In this document: one piece after another, positions 1-10,121 of the stretch
How the letters are laid out: the number at the start of each line of letters is the position of its first letter
Numbering within the stretch: the first letter of the stretch is position 1
Origin: Glandiceps talaboti
Lineage: Eukaryota; Hemichordata; Enteropneusta; Spengelidae
Length of the DNA stretch: 64,000 bases
Assembly (NCBI RefSeq): GCF_964340395.1
Contig: NC_135554.1
Span: 2,661,001 to 2,725,000 of the forward strand
Direction of reading: 5' to 3'
Notes under the pieces: generated by a model
What the model saw: only the letters and a program-made list of their open reading frames with translations
What the model was told of the DNA's origin: nothing
The model's database searches: none
Translations under genes and position numbers: made by a program

Positions 1-421
1 CCAAATTATTTGATTGAATTCTCCATAGAAGTCCTCTGTCACACTGGCCCACGACTCCATACATTCCCTCCAAAAGGGTGTACATCCACCAATAATGGGT
101 AGGGTGTTTATATTGTAATTACATTTGAAGATCAATTTTCCTCCTTTTTTCTCTAATGCTTTTTTTCACAAATGTTGTCCAGAGGTGAGTGAAGTCAGGG
201 TTCAAGAACTTCTTTATTAGAAGGATACGTTGTTGTTTTTTCATTATGGTCAGGTCTGGTACCCCTAGTCCACCTTGGCCCACCTCCCCTCTCATGGTTT
301 TCCTTGCAACTTTGTCCCGTCCATCCCAGAGGAAGTTGAAGATCAACTTATTTATGTTTTGGAGAACATCTTTGGGGAGCACAGCACAATTTAATATATA
401 TGAAAACTGAGACACAGCCAA
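1..421 (-). pseudogene. LINE ORF2 C-terminal region
   Basis: This block holds conserved post-RT sequence of L1/Tx1-type ORF2: FLWDGRDKVARKTMRGEV (about residues 30-47), then GGLGVPDL. After a stop, another frame continues to the left edge with CTPFW-like sequence. It lies just downstream of the RT piece and a stop or frameshift separates the two. It is part of the same element. Confidence 0.75.
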
Positions 422-425
422 AGTT

Positions 426-1110
426 TTAATGATTTAAACTTTCCCAAAAAGGGAAAGTGTTTATGACACTTTTCATTTTATTTAGTGCTGTACTACTATT
501 TAATATTTCAACCTCCCTCTGGTTGTACGCAAAATAGACTCCCACGATTTTGACAGGGGCGGTAGGCCATCTTACCCCAAACTTTAACTCCCCTCTCCCA
601 TTCCATGGGCCAAGCCACACCCCTTCCGTCTTCTCAGTGTTAACCTTCAGACCAGAGCACAACTGGAATTTCTTTAACACTTGAAATAGCACCTTGACGG
701 ATTTTTCACAGGTCAAAAAACATGTCAAATCATCCACAAATGCACTTTCTTTCATCTCTATATCCGCACACTTTATGCCATGAATATCTTTGTTGGCTCT
801 TATGGTGACTAGCAATGGTTCAAGAACTAGTATAAATAACATTGGCGATAAGGGGTCTCCTTGTCTGATCCCACGGCCTAATTTTAAATATCCAGTGCTA
901 TACCCATTGTTCATCACACAGCTTTCTATATTATTATACATTGCCCTTATCCAGCTGATAAAGTTAGGGCCAAAATTGTATCTCTGGAGTACCCTGTTTA
1001 AAAATTCCCAGTCCTCCTTAAGTGCTTTATACTTGACTTCTTTTTGTTCTGTTTTTCTAAATTCAAAAAATACCTGTTATTCTTTTCCCCTTTTTCATAC
1101 CAAATAGATA
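426..1110 (-). pseudogene. LINE reverse transcriptase, degenerate
   Basis: The 171-residue open part (426-941) contains RT motif B, GRGIRQGDPLSP (about residues 22-33), and motif C as FVDD (68-71) where LINEs normally have YADD. It is followed by the thumb-side motif CSGLKVN. Upstream of 941, rightward to about 1110, the fingers region reads through other frames. The segment that should hold motif A (an FxDFxKAFD-like block) is scrambled, so a catalytic aspartate is missing. The enzyme would copy element RNA at a nicked target. This copy is inactive because of the broken frame and the missing motif A. Confidence 0.85.
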
Positions 1111-1319
1111 TTGATGGAATGATGGAGCCCTCAGTTATATAATTATAGTGTTCTTCCAATTCTTTTGCTGCTGTCTCAAGGTTAGAAAGATGTAGCTCAT
1201 TAGGAGAAGTAGATATTATTCAGTCTCTGTAATTTAATTTGCACAGGTCCCATTTCATATGTTTGTCTTGCATTTCTGTAAATTCCCTGTCCCAATTTTC
1301 CAACTTTTTCCTTTAATGT

Positions 1320-2107
1320 ATTCCTGTAAGTTTCATCAGCCACCAGGGAGGAGTTGAATCTCCAGTGACTGTTTGATTTGGGTTCTGAAGCTGTAACATT
1401 ACTGCAGAGTGATCCGATCCGATACCTGGAATGATACCAATGCTTTTGGTGATGGACTGTAAGCAGTCAGATAGTCTAGCCTACTTTGTTGCAGAATTGG
1501 ATTTCTTCTATGCCAGGTAAACTGCCTGGTGTCTTCATGTTTGACCCTCCATAAATCAATAAGGTTAAATTGTTCTTAGTAGTGTTTCGTGGAATTTGAT
1601 CACTGAACCCTTCCATGGTAATGAGCTAGACCCAGTCCTATCTAAATTATTGTCAAGAGTAAAATTCAAATCCCCAGTCCAGATAACTATATCCCCTGGG
1701 ATCTCAGTGTGAGTATTAAGTTTATCCTGTACCATACCCAGAAATGCAAGATGGTCCCCCTTTTTATTTGGCGCGTAAGTGTTAAGCAGGAGGCAAGGGG
1801 AGTCATCAATTGTGGTATGAATCACAATAAGCCTGCCTTGGTTATCATGGAATGTGTTATTAACGGTTAGGTTTGGGTTACGGATATTTATCATTACCCC
1901 TCTACTATTGCTAGTGCCATGTGAGAACCAACATTTCCCTTTAAATTGGGATGACCAAAACTGTTCATCCGCCAAGGTGCTATGAGTTTCTTGTAAAAAA
2001 ACAATATCAATATTTTTGTTGCTAAGCCAGATCTCAACCTTTTTCCTCTTTTTATATTCCCTCAGTCCCCTACAATTCAAAGTAAGGATCGATACCTTAT
2101 CATCCAT
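1320..2107 (-). pseudogene. LINE endonuclease domain (EEP fold), frameshifted
   Basis: An open stretch of 180 residues starts at 2107 and carries endonuclease/exonuclease/phosphatase motifs: LNCRGL (residues 10-15), FLQETHS with the catalytic Glu at about 40, SRGVMI at 68-73, NTYAPN at 109-114, and GDLNF at 145-149 with the catalytic Asp and Asn. After a stop at 1565 the domain goes on in other frames, with FTW and QSRLDY near 1460-1520 and the terminal SDH motif near 1405-1415. In live LINEs this domain nicks the target DNA to prime reverse transcription. Nearly all the active-site motifs survive, but the frame is broken, so no intact enzyme is made. Confidence 0.85.
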
Positions 2108-2461
2108 GAATTGATTACAAATAGTTTCTTTGTTTTTTCGGAATGATTAGTTATGTCGACACCCATTTTTTTTAACAGAACAATAAAACAAAGGCCGAAG
2201 CCAAACATGCACAAAAGACAAACAACATGCCTAAAGAAGGCGTGGCAAGAATCCCAACAGTTGTCCAACAAATCATGGCCAAGAAAACTTGGCAAAAGAT
2301 GGGCATACACATGGAATAGAGTGGGACGGACTCCGCTAAGCTAAGTTATTTTGCACTTTCAGAACCACTAACTATAAAAAATATATGTAAGGAGAAAAAT
2401 ATATCTTTCCATGCGGAAATGAGTTGCTTAAGTTCGAGTGATATTGCTGAGTATATTATTA

Positions 2462-2462
2462 A

Positions 2463-2493
<31 letters not shown>
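2462..2493. repeat. (ATT)n microsatellite
   Basis: About ten ATT triplets lie between the two LINE remnants. The rest of 2108-2674 is AT-rich DNA in which I see no gene. Confidence 0.9.
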
Positions 2494-2674
2494 TCTTTAA
2501 TTTCATGCCACTAAGATGTCCCATAAAATATAAAAAACATACAAACACAAAGAAAAAGACATAAAATAATATTAAACTAGCAACTATCTTGCAGTATACA
2601 TGACAATCCTATACTTTCTCCAAAACGAAAGTATGCATCAGAGTCAATGCAGATTCGAATTAAAGTATTGTCTT

Positions 2675-3640
2675 TCAGTGGAGTGATGAAAAATTCAAAA
2701 TATCACTGGATACACAGATATTTCTAATGCTGACTGCACCTCTTAGGTCAAATACTAATCTCATTGTGTTATTATATGCCACTTTTAAAGTATGCGTCAT
2801 CCTAGTACTATAGTTACACCAAACATTTAAACAATATACATTGTATAAAAAACTTCTAAAAAGTGTGCATTTCACCTTCTCGGAGCAATGACTACATTTA
2901 CGAACAATGAAATTTGCCCTAGCATAAAACGACTTGAGCTGCCTCCGCATATCTAATTCATCATCCCCTGTCGAAGACATTATGTACCCGAGGTACTTTT
3001 TAGAAGTAACAAACTTCAATTGCTTTCCGTACAAATAAACATTGGGGATCCGAACCGGTTTCCAAAATTTAGGGTAAATATACATACACTCAGTTTTAGT
3101 TGTGTGAAAAAGAATGTCATGCTGCTCGCCATACTGTTCATAAATCTTAATCAATTTCCTTAAAGTCTTGACTGAAGGACAAATCAGGACTAGATCATCT
3201 GTATAAAACAGGTGGCTAGCTATTTTGCCAGCCATATGACACCCTACTCCTGCTAACTGGAGCTCTTTACTCAGTCCGTTGACATATACAGCAAATAACT
3301 TTGGCGAAATGATGCTTCCTTGACGAACCCCATTAAAAACACTAAAAGGGGTAGATTCTGCTGAAGCCCAGTGAACAGAGAATAATTGGCTACTATACCA
3401 AAATAGCAATATTCTAACTATAAATAAAGGAATATTTCTATTGATCAGTTTTCTAAACATGGTCCAGTGGTTCACCCGATCAAATGCTTTCGTTGCATCC
3501 ATAAAACAGGAAAATACTGGCGAATTGTGTCTCTTATAAAAGTCAATTATCTCTTTTAACACAAAGATACACATATCAGTGGAGTGGTTACTTTTGAACC
3601 CAAATTGAAAGTCACTTGTCCAATGCAAGATAAAATACAT
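2675..3640 (-). mobile_element. CR1/Jockey-type LINE reverse transcriptase remnant
   Basis: A 321-residue frame without stops encodes a non-LTR reverse transcriptase. Visible motifs are DFQFGFKSNHSTDM (10-23), motif A CFMDATKAFDRVNHW (45-59) with the catalytic Asp at 48, motif B NGVRQGSIISP (103-113), motif C as YTDD (146-149) instead of YADD, and a later KYLGYI block. The style resembles the CR1/Jockey superfamily, including Rex1-like elements. I cannot fix the clade by eye. There is no endonuclease upstream (3641-3800), so the copy is 5'-truncated. The first Met is only an internal residue of the original protein. The frame is much better preserved than in the LINE at 1-2107, which suggests a younger insertion. 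Confidence 0.85.
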
Positions 3641-4200
3641 ATTTCGAGCAACTTTGATGTCATCGTAACTTTTAAGACCCCTTTATTCGGTTTCAATCCT
3701 GCATGTGGCCGGGACCTTCCAACCGTAATGGAGTTTAGTAAAATAAACTTTTGGAGCTGATTATAATGTTTGTAATGTTTGTTTCTTTACAAGTTAATAC
3801 TTAATGCTCCAGAAATTAACAATAGACATTAAAATGTTCACATATAATATTCCATATCGGATCGACTCTATATGGTTAGTTCTACCTAGAATAATTTTTG
3901 TCTTCAATAAAAGTCTGTCAATCTGGGTAAAATTAACTTCAATAATGTCTATCAATTTCTATATTCTAAGTACATTTCATCATCCATTTAAAATATTCCA
4001 AATATTATTTTTATTAAAACATTATTTGAATAGCATCAGACCAATGTGTCTTGATTTGTCACAAGTATTTAGAATTGTTAAAATGCAGCATGTGAAGTAT
4101 TTTGTACTGAAATTCTCCTTTCTCAGTTAAGTTGCATAGTCACTTCATCTACTAGTAGTTTAATAACTACGTCTATTTTCTGTACACTAGAAATGTATCA
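3641..4200. other. No gene recognised
   Basis: This is AT-rich single-copy-looking sequence between a LINE remnant and a foldback element. A 108-codon plus-strand frame at 3804-4130 shows no domain and has the composition of random AT-rich DNA. Confidence 0.5.
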
Positions 4201-4775
4201 ATGGTAGGTTGACAAGTATAAAGTTGGCTTCAGATTCAGATAGTGTCATATGGAGCGTCATATTGAGCGTCAGATAGCCTCAGATCCAAAGACACCTGAC
4301 GGACTCAATCAAACCTGAAATAATACCGTTGAGACTACAGGAAAAGATTCCTCTTCTTTTATTTGGGAAAAATACATGAAATAAGAGTTGAAATACTTGC
4401 AACTGAGACATTGATAGCCCCAAGTTCAGCCACTGTATGTTTGTTGGTTGATACATTTTGCCAAAAATGTACATGACGTGGGATGCCGTCAGTAAAGGTG
4501 TCAGTAAAAGTAAAGTTTACGTACGTAATATGTTGCTATTTTTAAAAATTTAAATTTAAAATTTAATAATTGTGCAAGTAGAGACATTCCTCCTTCCATC
4601 AAAAGGTTGTGAGGCGGAATCTTTCCCTGTAGTCTCAACGGTATTATTTCACGTTTGATTGAGTCCATCGGGTGTCTTCGGATCTGAGGCTATCTGATGC
4701 TGAATATAACGCTGAATATGACGCTACCTGAATCTGAATCTGAATCTGACGCCAACTTTATACTCATGGTAGGTT
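4201..4775. mobile_element. Foldback MITE with long TIRs and 10-bp flanking repeat
   Basis: Two arms of about 140 bp are inverted copies of each other. The left arm runs from about 4214 to 4355 and the right from about 4612 to 4765. Both contain the words TAAAGTTGG, GATAGCCTCAGATCC, GACTCAATCAAAC and ATAATACCGTTGAGACTACAG, in opposite orientation. The centre is about 260 bp and has no coding capacity. The direct repeat ATGGTAGGTT flanks it at 4201-4210 and 4766-4775. Long TIRs with a target-site duplication of 9-10 bp are typical of Mutator-type elements, so a non-autonomous MULE-like MITE is the best guess. The superfamily is inferred. Confidence 0.75.
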
Positions 4776-4800
4776 CAACTGTAGACATTATAGAAGGGCG

Positions 4801-4825
4801 CCCTCTACAGTTAGATGGTAGAGGG
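4801..4825. repeat. Short hairpin, 8-bp arms
   Basis: CCCTCTAC at 4801-4808 and its complement GTAGAGGG at 4818-4825 enclose a 9-base loop just outside the foldback element. No function is apparent. Confidence 0.6.
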
Positions 4826-5345
4826 CATCATCTAAAGTTGAATCACTGTTTTACATACCAGTAGTGTATCTCCTAACAGAAGAAAAAACGTGTGATGAGT
4901 CAAATTATCAAAAAATGTGTTTACTTTTGCGTTGTCATGGTAAAGGGTACTAAGGTAAGGCAAATATAGGCATATTAAATATTTTTAGTGCACCAAACTA
5001 ATTAATTCTGCATAAGTAGTATGTTGAATTGGCTTGCAGGCAATACTGTAAAAATATTATAATCAACATCACACAGCATGGCTAAATTTTATTCCCATAC
5101 TGTATACATTCCCTATCTGGGTTGTTCACATGCAAATATTGCATATTTGAATAATTCTGAGTGACACACAATCTAAACAGCTGTTTGCAGGAGAATTTGT
5201 CTCATTTTGAAAGGTTTTACATTCTATGATACAAACTGATTGATTTTCAACTAATTAGTGTATCAAGTTACCATCCTACAACATTCACAAACAATGTGTA
5301 TATGATTCATGACCTGTGTGTTTCTCGGAGTACAGAAAAAATGCT
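4826..5345. other. Probable 3' flank and UTR region; no gene seen
   Basis: No coding sequence is visible. On the minus strand an AATAAA hexamer lies at 5093-5088, about 770 bases downstream of the receptor stop codon. It could serve as a polyadenylation signal, which would place the 3' UTR at about 5070-5860. The hexamer is common in AT-rich DNA, so this is only a candidate. Confidence 0.3.
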
Positions 5346-5650
5346 GAAAACAAGACCCACAAGCTCGCCCATAGCAACAGCCAAATAATCATGTATATTG
5401 CAAAGATAACAAGAGGAATAAGAAAGTCAAATGAATAAACATTCAAAAAATGTATGCAAATATGCCTAGCAACAAGATCATGCCCATAGCAACAGCCAAA
5501 TGATCACATATATTGCAAAGATAATATCAGGAATTCATACACAAGTGAACAAAAACATTTGAAAATATATGCAAATATATCTAACAATATGACCATGCCC
5601 ATAGCAACAGCCAAATGATCGTGTATATTGCAAAGATAGCAACATGGTTG
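5346..5650. repeat. 115-bp tandem repeat, about 2.6 copies
   Basis: The word ATAGCAACAGCCAAAT starts at 5371, 5486 and 5601, an exact spacing of 115 bp twice. Copies share TATATTGCAAAGATA downstream and diverge elsewhere. The complement of the core, GGCTGTTGCTATGGGC, recurs in related form near 9700-10020. The repeat lies in the putative 3' UTR or flank of the receptor gene. Confidence 0.85.
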
Positions 5651-5781
5651 GATAGGCAACTGGATAGTCATTCAGCAAATGAACACCTATTGTTAGCATG
5701 GACTAGCATATGGATAAACACTTTTAAAAACTGCCATTGGCGGTATTATTTGTTCTGTTGAGATATCTGACTGCTCAAAGT

Positions 5782-5868
5782 CTTGTTTTCTATCGATGGT
5801 TCTCAATTTTCTTGTTTTCTATCGATGGTTCTCAATTTTCTTGTTTTCTATCGATGGTTCTCAATTTT
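5782..5868. repeat. 29-bp minisatellite, 3 copies, captured by a coding exon
   Basis: Three identical 29-bp copies start at 5782, 5811 and 5840, each containing CTATCGATGGTTCTC. Directly outside, the 20-bp word TGTTCTGTTGAGATATCTGA occurs once on each side, at about 5751-5770 and 5871-5890. The array therefore sits between two copies of a sequence that encodes DISTEQ on the minus strand. The last codons and stop of the receptor tail fall in the array edge. Confidence 0.9.
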
Positions 5869-7234
5869 CTTGTTCTGTTGAGATATCTGAGCAACTAGAG
5901 TTTGAATCATGTAAAATGTCAGACTTAGTAGATGATGATAAACCGGAAACAGCGGAGTCACTACAACTACCTCCATTCTGAGTTGAGTCAAAGACATCTA
6001 AGTGTTCCACCATTAATGGGTTGTTCATTATTGCCATATTTCTGGATCCTTCATAATCACCAGAGATATGTTCTATCAGTGATTCTTGAATATTTCTGTG
6101 TTCACTGTCAGATGCATCACTGCTACTGGTAAAATCTGCAGGACATGATATAGTTGCAGCTGTGTTCTGTGGGAGATTACAGTCATCTGACTCCATTCCC
6201 TGCAACTGTAAAGGTTTAGGGTTAGTGGATTCCACTGGTGATGAAGTACTTGTGTTTCTTTGTGATGTCATGTCAGGTTCTGGAATCAGCTTACTTACAT
6301 CAGCCATGTCATTCAATACTGAATTTGATGTACAATTTCCATTGTTATCAGTTGCCTTGACATATGAGGGCAATGATCCAGATGTTGATGCAGCACCTAA
6401 TGCTGTGTCTAATGGTCTTGAAACTACACCAGCGTAGTCTGAATTGGACAGCTGCTCTTTATCTTGACTATCAAAGTTGGGCCCTGTAGATGTATGTCCA
6501 TCGGTGTCAATGTTTGATATGAAGTCCCTGTATCCTGTGTTTTCAGAGGCACTATAATCACTCTCCATACTACTGTCAGTCTTCTCAGGTATGACTGCAT
6601 CAGATGAGTTTGGTGTTTCAAGGGAACAACCTGGTGGAGTACGTTCCATTTGATTTCCATCATTCCGGTCAATGCCCATATCATCTCTCAAAAATTGACT
6701 CATGTCAATCTGTATATCATCTGAACTACTTGTATCATTCACTTGCAGGTTGTTTGGTTGATCATGATTTGCATCTGAACTAATATTGAGACTGTCAGCA
6801 ATATCTCTCGTGTTATCAAAATCCAGTATATCACTTAATGTTGGATTTTCTTGTGTTTCAGTTTTACTGGTGAAGTCATCAATAGGGATACTTGGACATT
6901 CTTCATCAATCTCAAAGTCTACTTGTATTTCTTGATCTCTTTGTTCCTTAGTAGCATGTCTCGACAGCTGACTATAGCTTTCACCAATATATCCATTTGG
7001 ACTGTGTCCAGAGGACTGGGTTTGAGTACTGTTAATTGCCACAGTAGGGTTTGCCACCATAACAGGGTTGTTCACTCCCATACCCATACTAACGCTTTGA
7101 TTTGCATTGATAACACCTATTTCAATAGCTTCCCTATGTGGACCACTGGATGAACTATCTGATGTTATCAAATGGTCATATTCATTGTCATCTTCAGTTT
7201 TGGGAATTACTGGTTTAGATTCCAATGTTTTTGT
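5861..7234 (-). CDS. Terminal exon: cytoplasmic tail of FN3 receptor
   Basis: The exon is preceded by a good 3' splice site, TTATCTTCCACAG at about 7247-7235, and reads in phase 0 for 457 residues to a TGA at 5861-5863. No ATG lies near its start, so it is an internal or last exon rather than a gene start. The sequence is acidic, rich in Ser, Thr, Asn and Asp, poor in hydrophobic runs and probably disordered. It contains eight tyrosines in settings such as NEYDHL, SYSQLS, TGYRDF, SDYAGVV and PSYVKA, which could be phosphorylation or SH2-docking sites. There is no YxxQ STAT3 site and no clear Box1. It joins in phase with the TM exon at 52796-52938, implying a 45.6-kb intron. The C-terminus CSDISTEQEN ends inside a minisatellite. 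The role as a signalling tail is inferred from position and composition. I do not recognise the family. Confidence 0.7.
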   Translation of the reverse strand, partial: TKTLESKPVIPKTEDDNEYDHLITSDSSSSGPHREAIEIGVINANQSVSMGMGVNNPVMVANPTVAINSTQTQSSGHSPNGYIGESYSQLSRHATKEQRDQEIQVDFEIDEECPSIPIDDFTSKTETQENPTLSDILDFDNTRDIADSLNISSDANHDQPNNLQVNDTSSSDDIQIDMSQFLRDDMGIDRNDGNQMERTPPGCSLETPNSSDAVIPEKTDSSMESDYSASENTGYRDFISNIDTDGHTSTGPNFDSQDKEQLSNSDYAGVVSRPLDTALGAASTSGSLPSYVKATDNNGNCTSNSVLNDMADVSKLIPEPDMTSQRNTSTSSPVESTNPKPLQLQGMESDDCNLPQNTAATISCPADFTSSSDASDSEHRNIQESLIEHISGDYEGSRNMAIMNNPLMVEHLDVFDSTQNGGSCSDSAVSGLSSSTKSDILHDSNSSCSDISTEQEN

Positions 7235-7509
7235 CTGTGGAAGATAAATATGAGAGACTATAATCAGATCAACTGACTTTTAATGACTTCTACTATAGTC
7301 TTTGTTAATATTAAAAGACAAACAGTCTGAAATATCACATCTTGGATTACTTCTTTCAATCATATTTGTTTCAAGTTTGAAGTCATAAAATAAACAAATA
7401 ATACACACTTAACAGAATGAAGCTCAGCAATCAACTGTTTAAACTTTTCTGCTACTTTCTTCAAGAAAACTAAAACCATTTCTCAGTTAAAATCATAGGA
7501 AAAAGGAAT
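7235..7509. other. Intron, no feature seen
   Basis: This is AT-rich intronic DNA next to the 3' splice site of the tail exon. No repeat or coding similarity is recognised. Confidence 0.5.
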
Positions 7510-7739
7510 GAAGGGTCAGTGGACAAAGTTCTTAAATAAAGGTCAATATTAAAATGAAGGGTCACTGGACAAAGTTCTTAAATAAAGGTTAATATTTAAA
7601 TGATGGGTCACTGGACAAAGTTCTTAAATAAAGGTCAATATTTAAATGAAGGGTCACTGGACAAAGTTCTTAAATAAAGGTCAATATTTAAATGAAGGGT
7701 CACTGGACAAAGTTCTTAAATAAAGGTCAATATTTAAAG
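7510..7739. repeat. 46-bp tandem repeat, 5 copies
   Basis: Copies start at 7510, 7556, 7602, 7648 and 7694, exactly 46 bp apart. All share TGGACAAAGTTCTTAAATAA with only a few substitutions. The array is intronic, about 275 bp from the tail-exon acceptor. The unit has no similarity to the 39-bp arrays. Confidence 0.95.
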
Positions 7740-8043
7740 ACACTATTTCTCAACATTTTAAGCATAATAATTACTTTCAAATAATATGTAACAAAAGAAA
7801 GGCTTAGTTCTAAATATTGCATAAAAATGCACCACTAACTAAATTAAACATGCTCTGAATAAAATACTTTTCAATGTCAGTTTGTATGAAGAGTTTTAAT
7901 ATGTAAATTTCTTTTGTTATACGTATTCAGAGAAATCAAGGTGCACACATTTTCCTTAGTTTCATTGCAAAAATTGTGCATGTTTTTCAAGAAAGCCTGT
8001 TGACAAATTCCTAAAACTTGTATCTCCTCTACAATAAACCAAC
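7740..8043. other. Intron, no feature seen
   Basis: AT-rich sequence with no recognisable gene or repeat. Confidence 0.5.
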
Positions 8044-8137
8044 AAAAATGGGTATACAGAAACTCAGGAGTGGCTATTCTATGATATCTGAATCAATAAA
8101 AATGGATATACAGAAACTCACGAGTGGCTATTCTATG
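8044..8137. repeat. 54-bp direct duplication
   Basis: The words TATACAGAAACTCA and GAGTGGCTATTCTATG occur twice, 54 bp apart (starts at 8044 and 8098), with a few mismatches. It is a two-copy tandem duplication in the intron. A 63-codon plus-strand frame across it is not convincing as a gene. Confidence 0.85.
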
Positions 8138-8512
8138 CTTCACAAATGTCAATTATGTCAAAAATGTTTGTACAAAACCCAGAACATAGGTGAGATTTGT
8201 CTGACTTGAAGGAGATGATGTCTGACAATACAAATTGGAGAGAGTTGTGGGTAAACTAGTGTACAGTGGCATGTTCTACCAGTACCTTAATAGTTATTTA
8301 CTGAACATCAATTCAATTCATATTATACTGAAATTGAAAGATACCTATTACCATGGTGATTTTAGACAAACAACTCTATCTGTCATAGTTATTACGACTG
8401 TCAATTGAAAATCACTACAAAATCTAAGTAAAACATTTTGTAATTGCAAAGTACAATTTTGTCAAAAAATAGCGAAAAATATCACAAATTGGATTTTAGC
8501 ATAACTGCATAC

Positions 8513-9661
8513 TTTGTGTTAGAATTCAATTTCCTGTAACTTTTTGTTTGGTTGGTGGGACATTTACTCTAGGTGGGTTGATACTTTGTTTTAGAATTCA
8601 ATTTCCTGTAACTTTTTGTTTGGTTGGTGGGACGTTTACTCAAGGTGAGGTGATACTTTGTGTTAGAATTCAAGTTCTTGTAACTTTTGGTTTGGTTGGT
8701 GGGACGTTTACTCTAGGTGGGTTGATACTATGTGTTAGAATTCAAGTTCTTGTAACTTTTGGTTTGGTTGGTGGGACGTTTACTCTAGGTGGGTTGATAC
8801 TTTGTGTTAGAATTCAAGTTCTTGTAACTTTTGGTTTGGTTGGTGGGACGTTTACTCAAGGTGGGTTGATACTTTGTGTTAGAATTCAAGTTCTTGTAAC
8901 TTTTTGTTTGGTTGGTGGGACGTTTACTCTAGGTGGGTTGATACTTTGTGTTAGAATTCAATTTCCTGTAACTTTTTGTTTGGTTGATGGGACATTTACT
9001 CAAGGTGAGGTGATACTTTGTGTTAGAATTCAAGTTCTTGTAACTTTTGGTTTGGTTGGTGGGACGTTTACTCTAGGTGGGTTGATACTTTGTGTTAGAA
9101 TTCAAGTTCTTGTAACTTTTGGTTTGGTTGGTGGGACGTTTACTCTAGGTGGGTTGATACTTTGTGTTAGAATTCAAGTTCTTGTAACTTTTGGTTTGGT
9201 TGGTGGGACGTTTACTCTAGGTGGGTTGATACTTTGTGTTAGAATTCAAGTTCCTGTAACTTTTGGTTTGGTTGGTGGGACGTTTACTCAAGGTGAGGTG
9301 ATACTTTGTGTTAGAATTCAAGTTCTTGTAACTTTTGGTTTGGTTGGTGGGACGTTTACTCAAGGTGGGTTGATACTTTGTGTTAGAATTCAAGTTCATG
9401 TAACTTTTGGTTTCGTTGGTGGGACGTTTACTCAAGGTGAGGTGATACTTTGTGTTAGAATTCAAGTTCTTGTAACTTTTGGTTTCATTGGTGGACGTTT
9501 ACTCAAGGCGAGGTGATACTTTGTGTTAGAATTCAAGTTCTTGTAACTTTTGGTTTCGTTGGTGGGACGTTTACTCAAGGCGAGGTGATACTTTGTGTTA
9601 GAATTCAAGTTCTTGTAACTTTTGGTTTGGTTGGTGGGACGTTTACTCTAGGTGGGTTGAT
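8513..9661. repeat. 72-bp minisatellite, about 16 copies
   Basis: The unit contains GGTTGGTGGGACGTTTACT and GTGTTAGAATTCAAGTTC. Positions that vary are CTCTAGG versus CTCAAGG, GGGTTG versus GAGGTG, and TTTTTG versus TTTTGG. Seventy-two bases equal 24 codons, so a 322-codon frame (8548-9516) stays open and repeats VGGTFTLGG and ILCVRIQVLVTF. One G missing near 9490-9497 ends that frame. I read this as non-coding: there is no start context, domain or codon signal, and one reverse frame is also open. The units differ enough to suggest an older array than the 39-bp arrays. Confidence 0.92.
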
Positions 9662-9897
9662 TAATATATCTTTCACTATTGTTATCTTTGTTGTTGTTAG
9701 GTTGTTGCTATGGGCATGTCAGTTATATACATGTGTTTATTCTGAATGCTCATTCACTTGACTACCCACTGTTATTGTAAAAAAAAGACTGTTGCTATGG
9801 ATGAGGCCATGGTCACTATGCATACCTCTGTACTCTTGATTGTTCACTCACTTAATAGTGTTAATTACCCTCTTTACGAAATACGATGTCATTTGGT
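9662..9897. other. Array flank resembling the flank at 56354-56470
   Basis: The stretch around 9687-9767 (GTTGCTATGGGC, then TATTCTGAATGCTCATTCAC, then ACTACC) has a diverged counterpart at 56397-56465 (GTTGCTATGGTTAC, then TATTCTGAATGTTCATTCAC, then ACTACC). Each lies beyond the right end of a long minisatellite. This looks like a dispersed repeat family of unknown type. A third weak match to CTCATTCACTTGACTAC is at about 10058. Confidence 0.5.
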
Positions 9898-10018
9898 TGT
9901 TGCCATGTGCTATGTTTGGCTGTTGCTATGTTTGGCTGTTGCTATGTGCTATGTTTCCCTGTTGCTATGTGCTATGTTTGGTTGTTGCTATATGCTATGT
10001 TTGGCTGTTGCTATATTA
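9898..10018. repeat. Short degenerate GTTGCTATG repeats
   Basis: GTTGCTATG and TGCTATGTTTGG recur irregularly about every 15-30 bp. A short-period repeat has been rearranged here. It precedes the 61-bp array, which contains related GTTGCTATGACTAT words. Confidence 0.8.
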
Positions 10019-10121
10019 AATATTGTTATGACATACTAATGTTAATATCTTTAAAGCTCATTCACTTGACTACACCAAAAATGCACCGTTTTTTTTTTGC
10101 AATAGTTAATGTCAATTTCCT

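Larger units (their letters stand above)
1..2107 (-). mobile_element. Tx1/L1-like LINE remnant, open at left edge
   Basis: This is the ORF2 region of a non-LTR retrotransposon on the minus strand. Reading leftward, an apurinic-type endonuclease is followed by a reverse transcriptase and then by the C-terminal region, which continues past base 1. The domain order and motifs fit the Tx1/L1 superfamily. The coding sequence is spread over several frames with stops, and the N-terminal half of the RT is disrupted, so the copy is dead. No 3' end or target-site duplication can be seen because the element leaves the window. The 5' boundary is also uncertain: 2108-2340 shows no recognisable coding similarity. 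The clade call rests on motif recognition by eye. Confidence 0.85.

Noticed and set aside
6162-6437. Plus-strand open frames opposite the tail exon (for example 6162-6437 and 6851-7153)
   Set aside because: They are antisense to a better-supported coding exon and encode nothing recognisable.
5861-7234. Identification of the tail as a gp130/Domeless-type cytokine receptor
   Set aside because: No YxxQ, no clear Box1 and no WSXWS in the visible FN3 domain. The single-pass FN3 layout is compatible but not specific.
8548-9761. A 322-codon hydrophobic repeat protein in the 72-bp array
   Set aside because: Period is 24 codons, a single-base deletion ends the frame, and no gene structure surrounds it.
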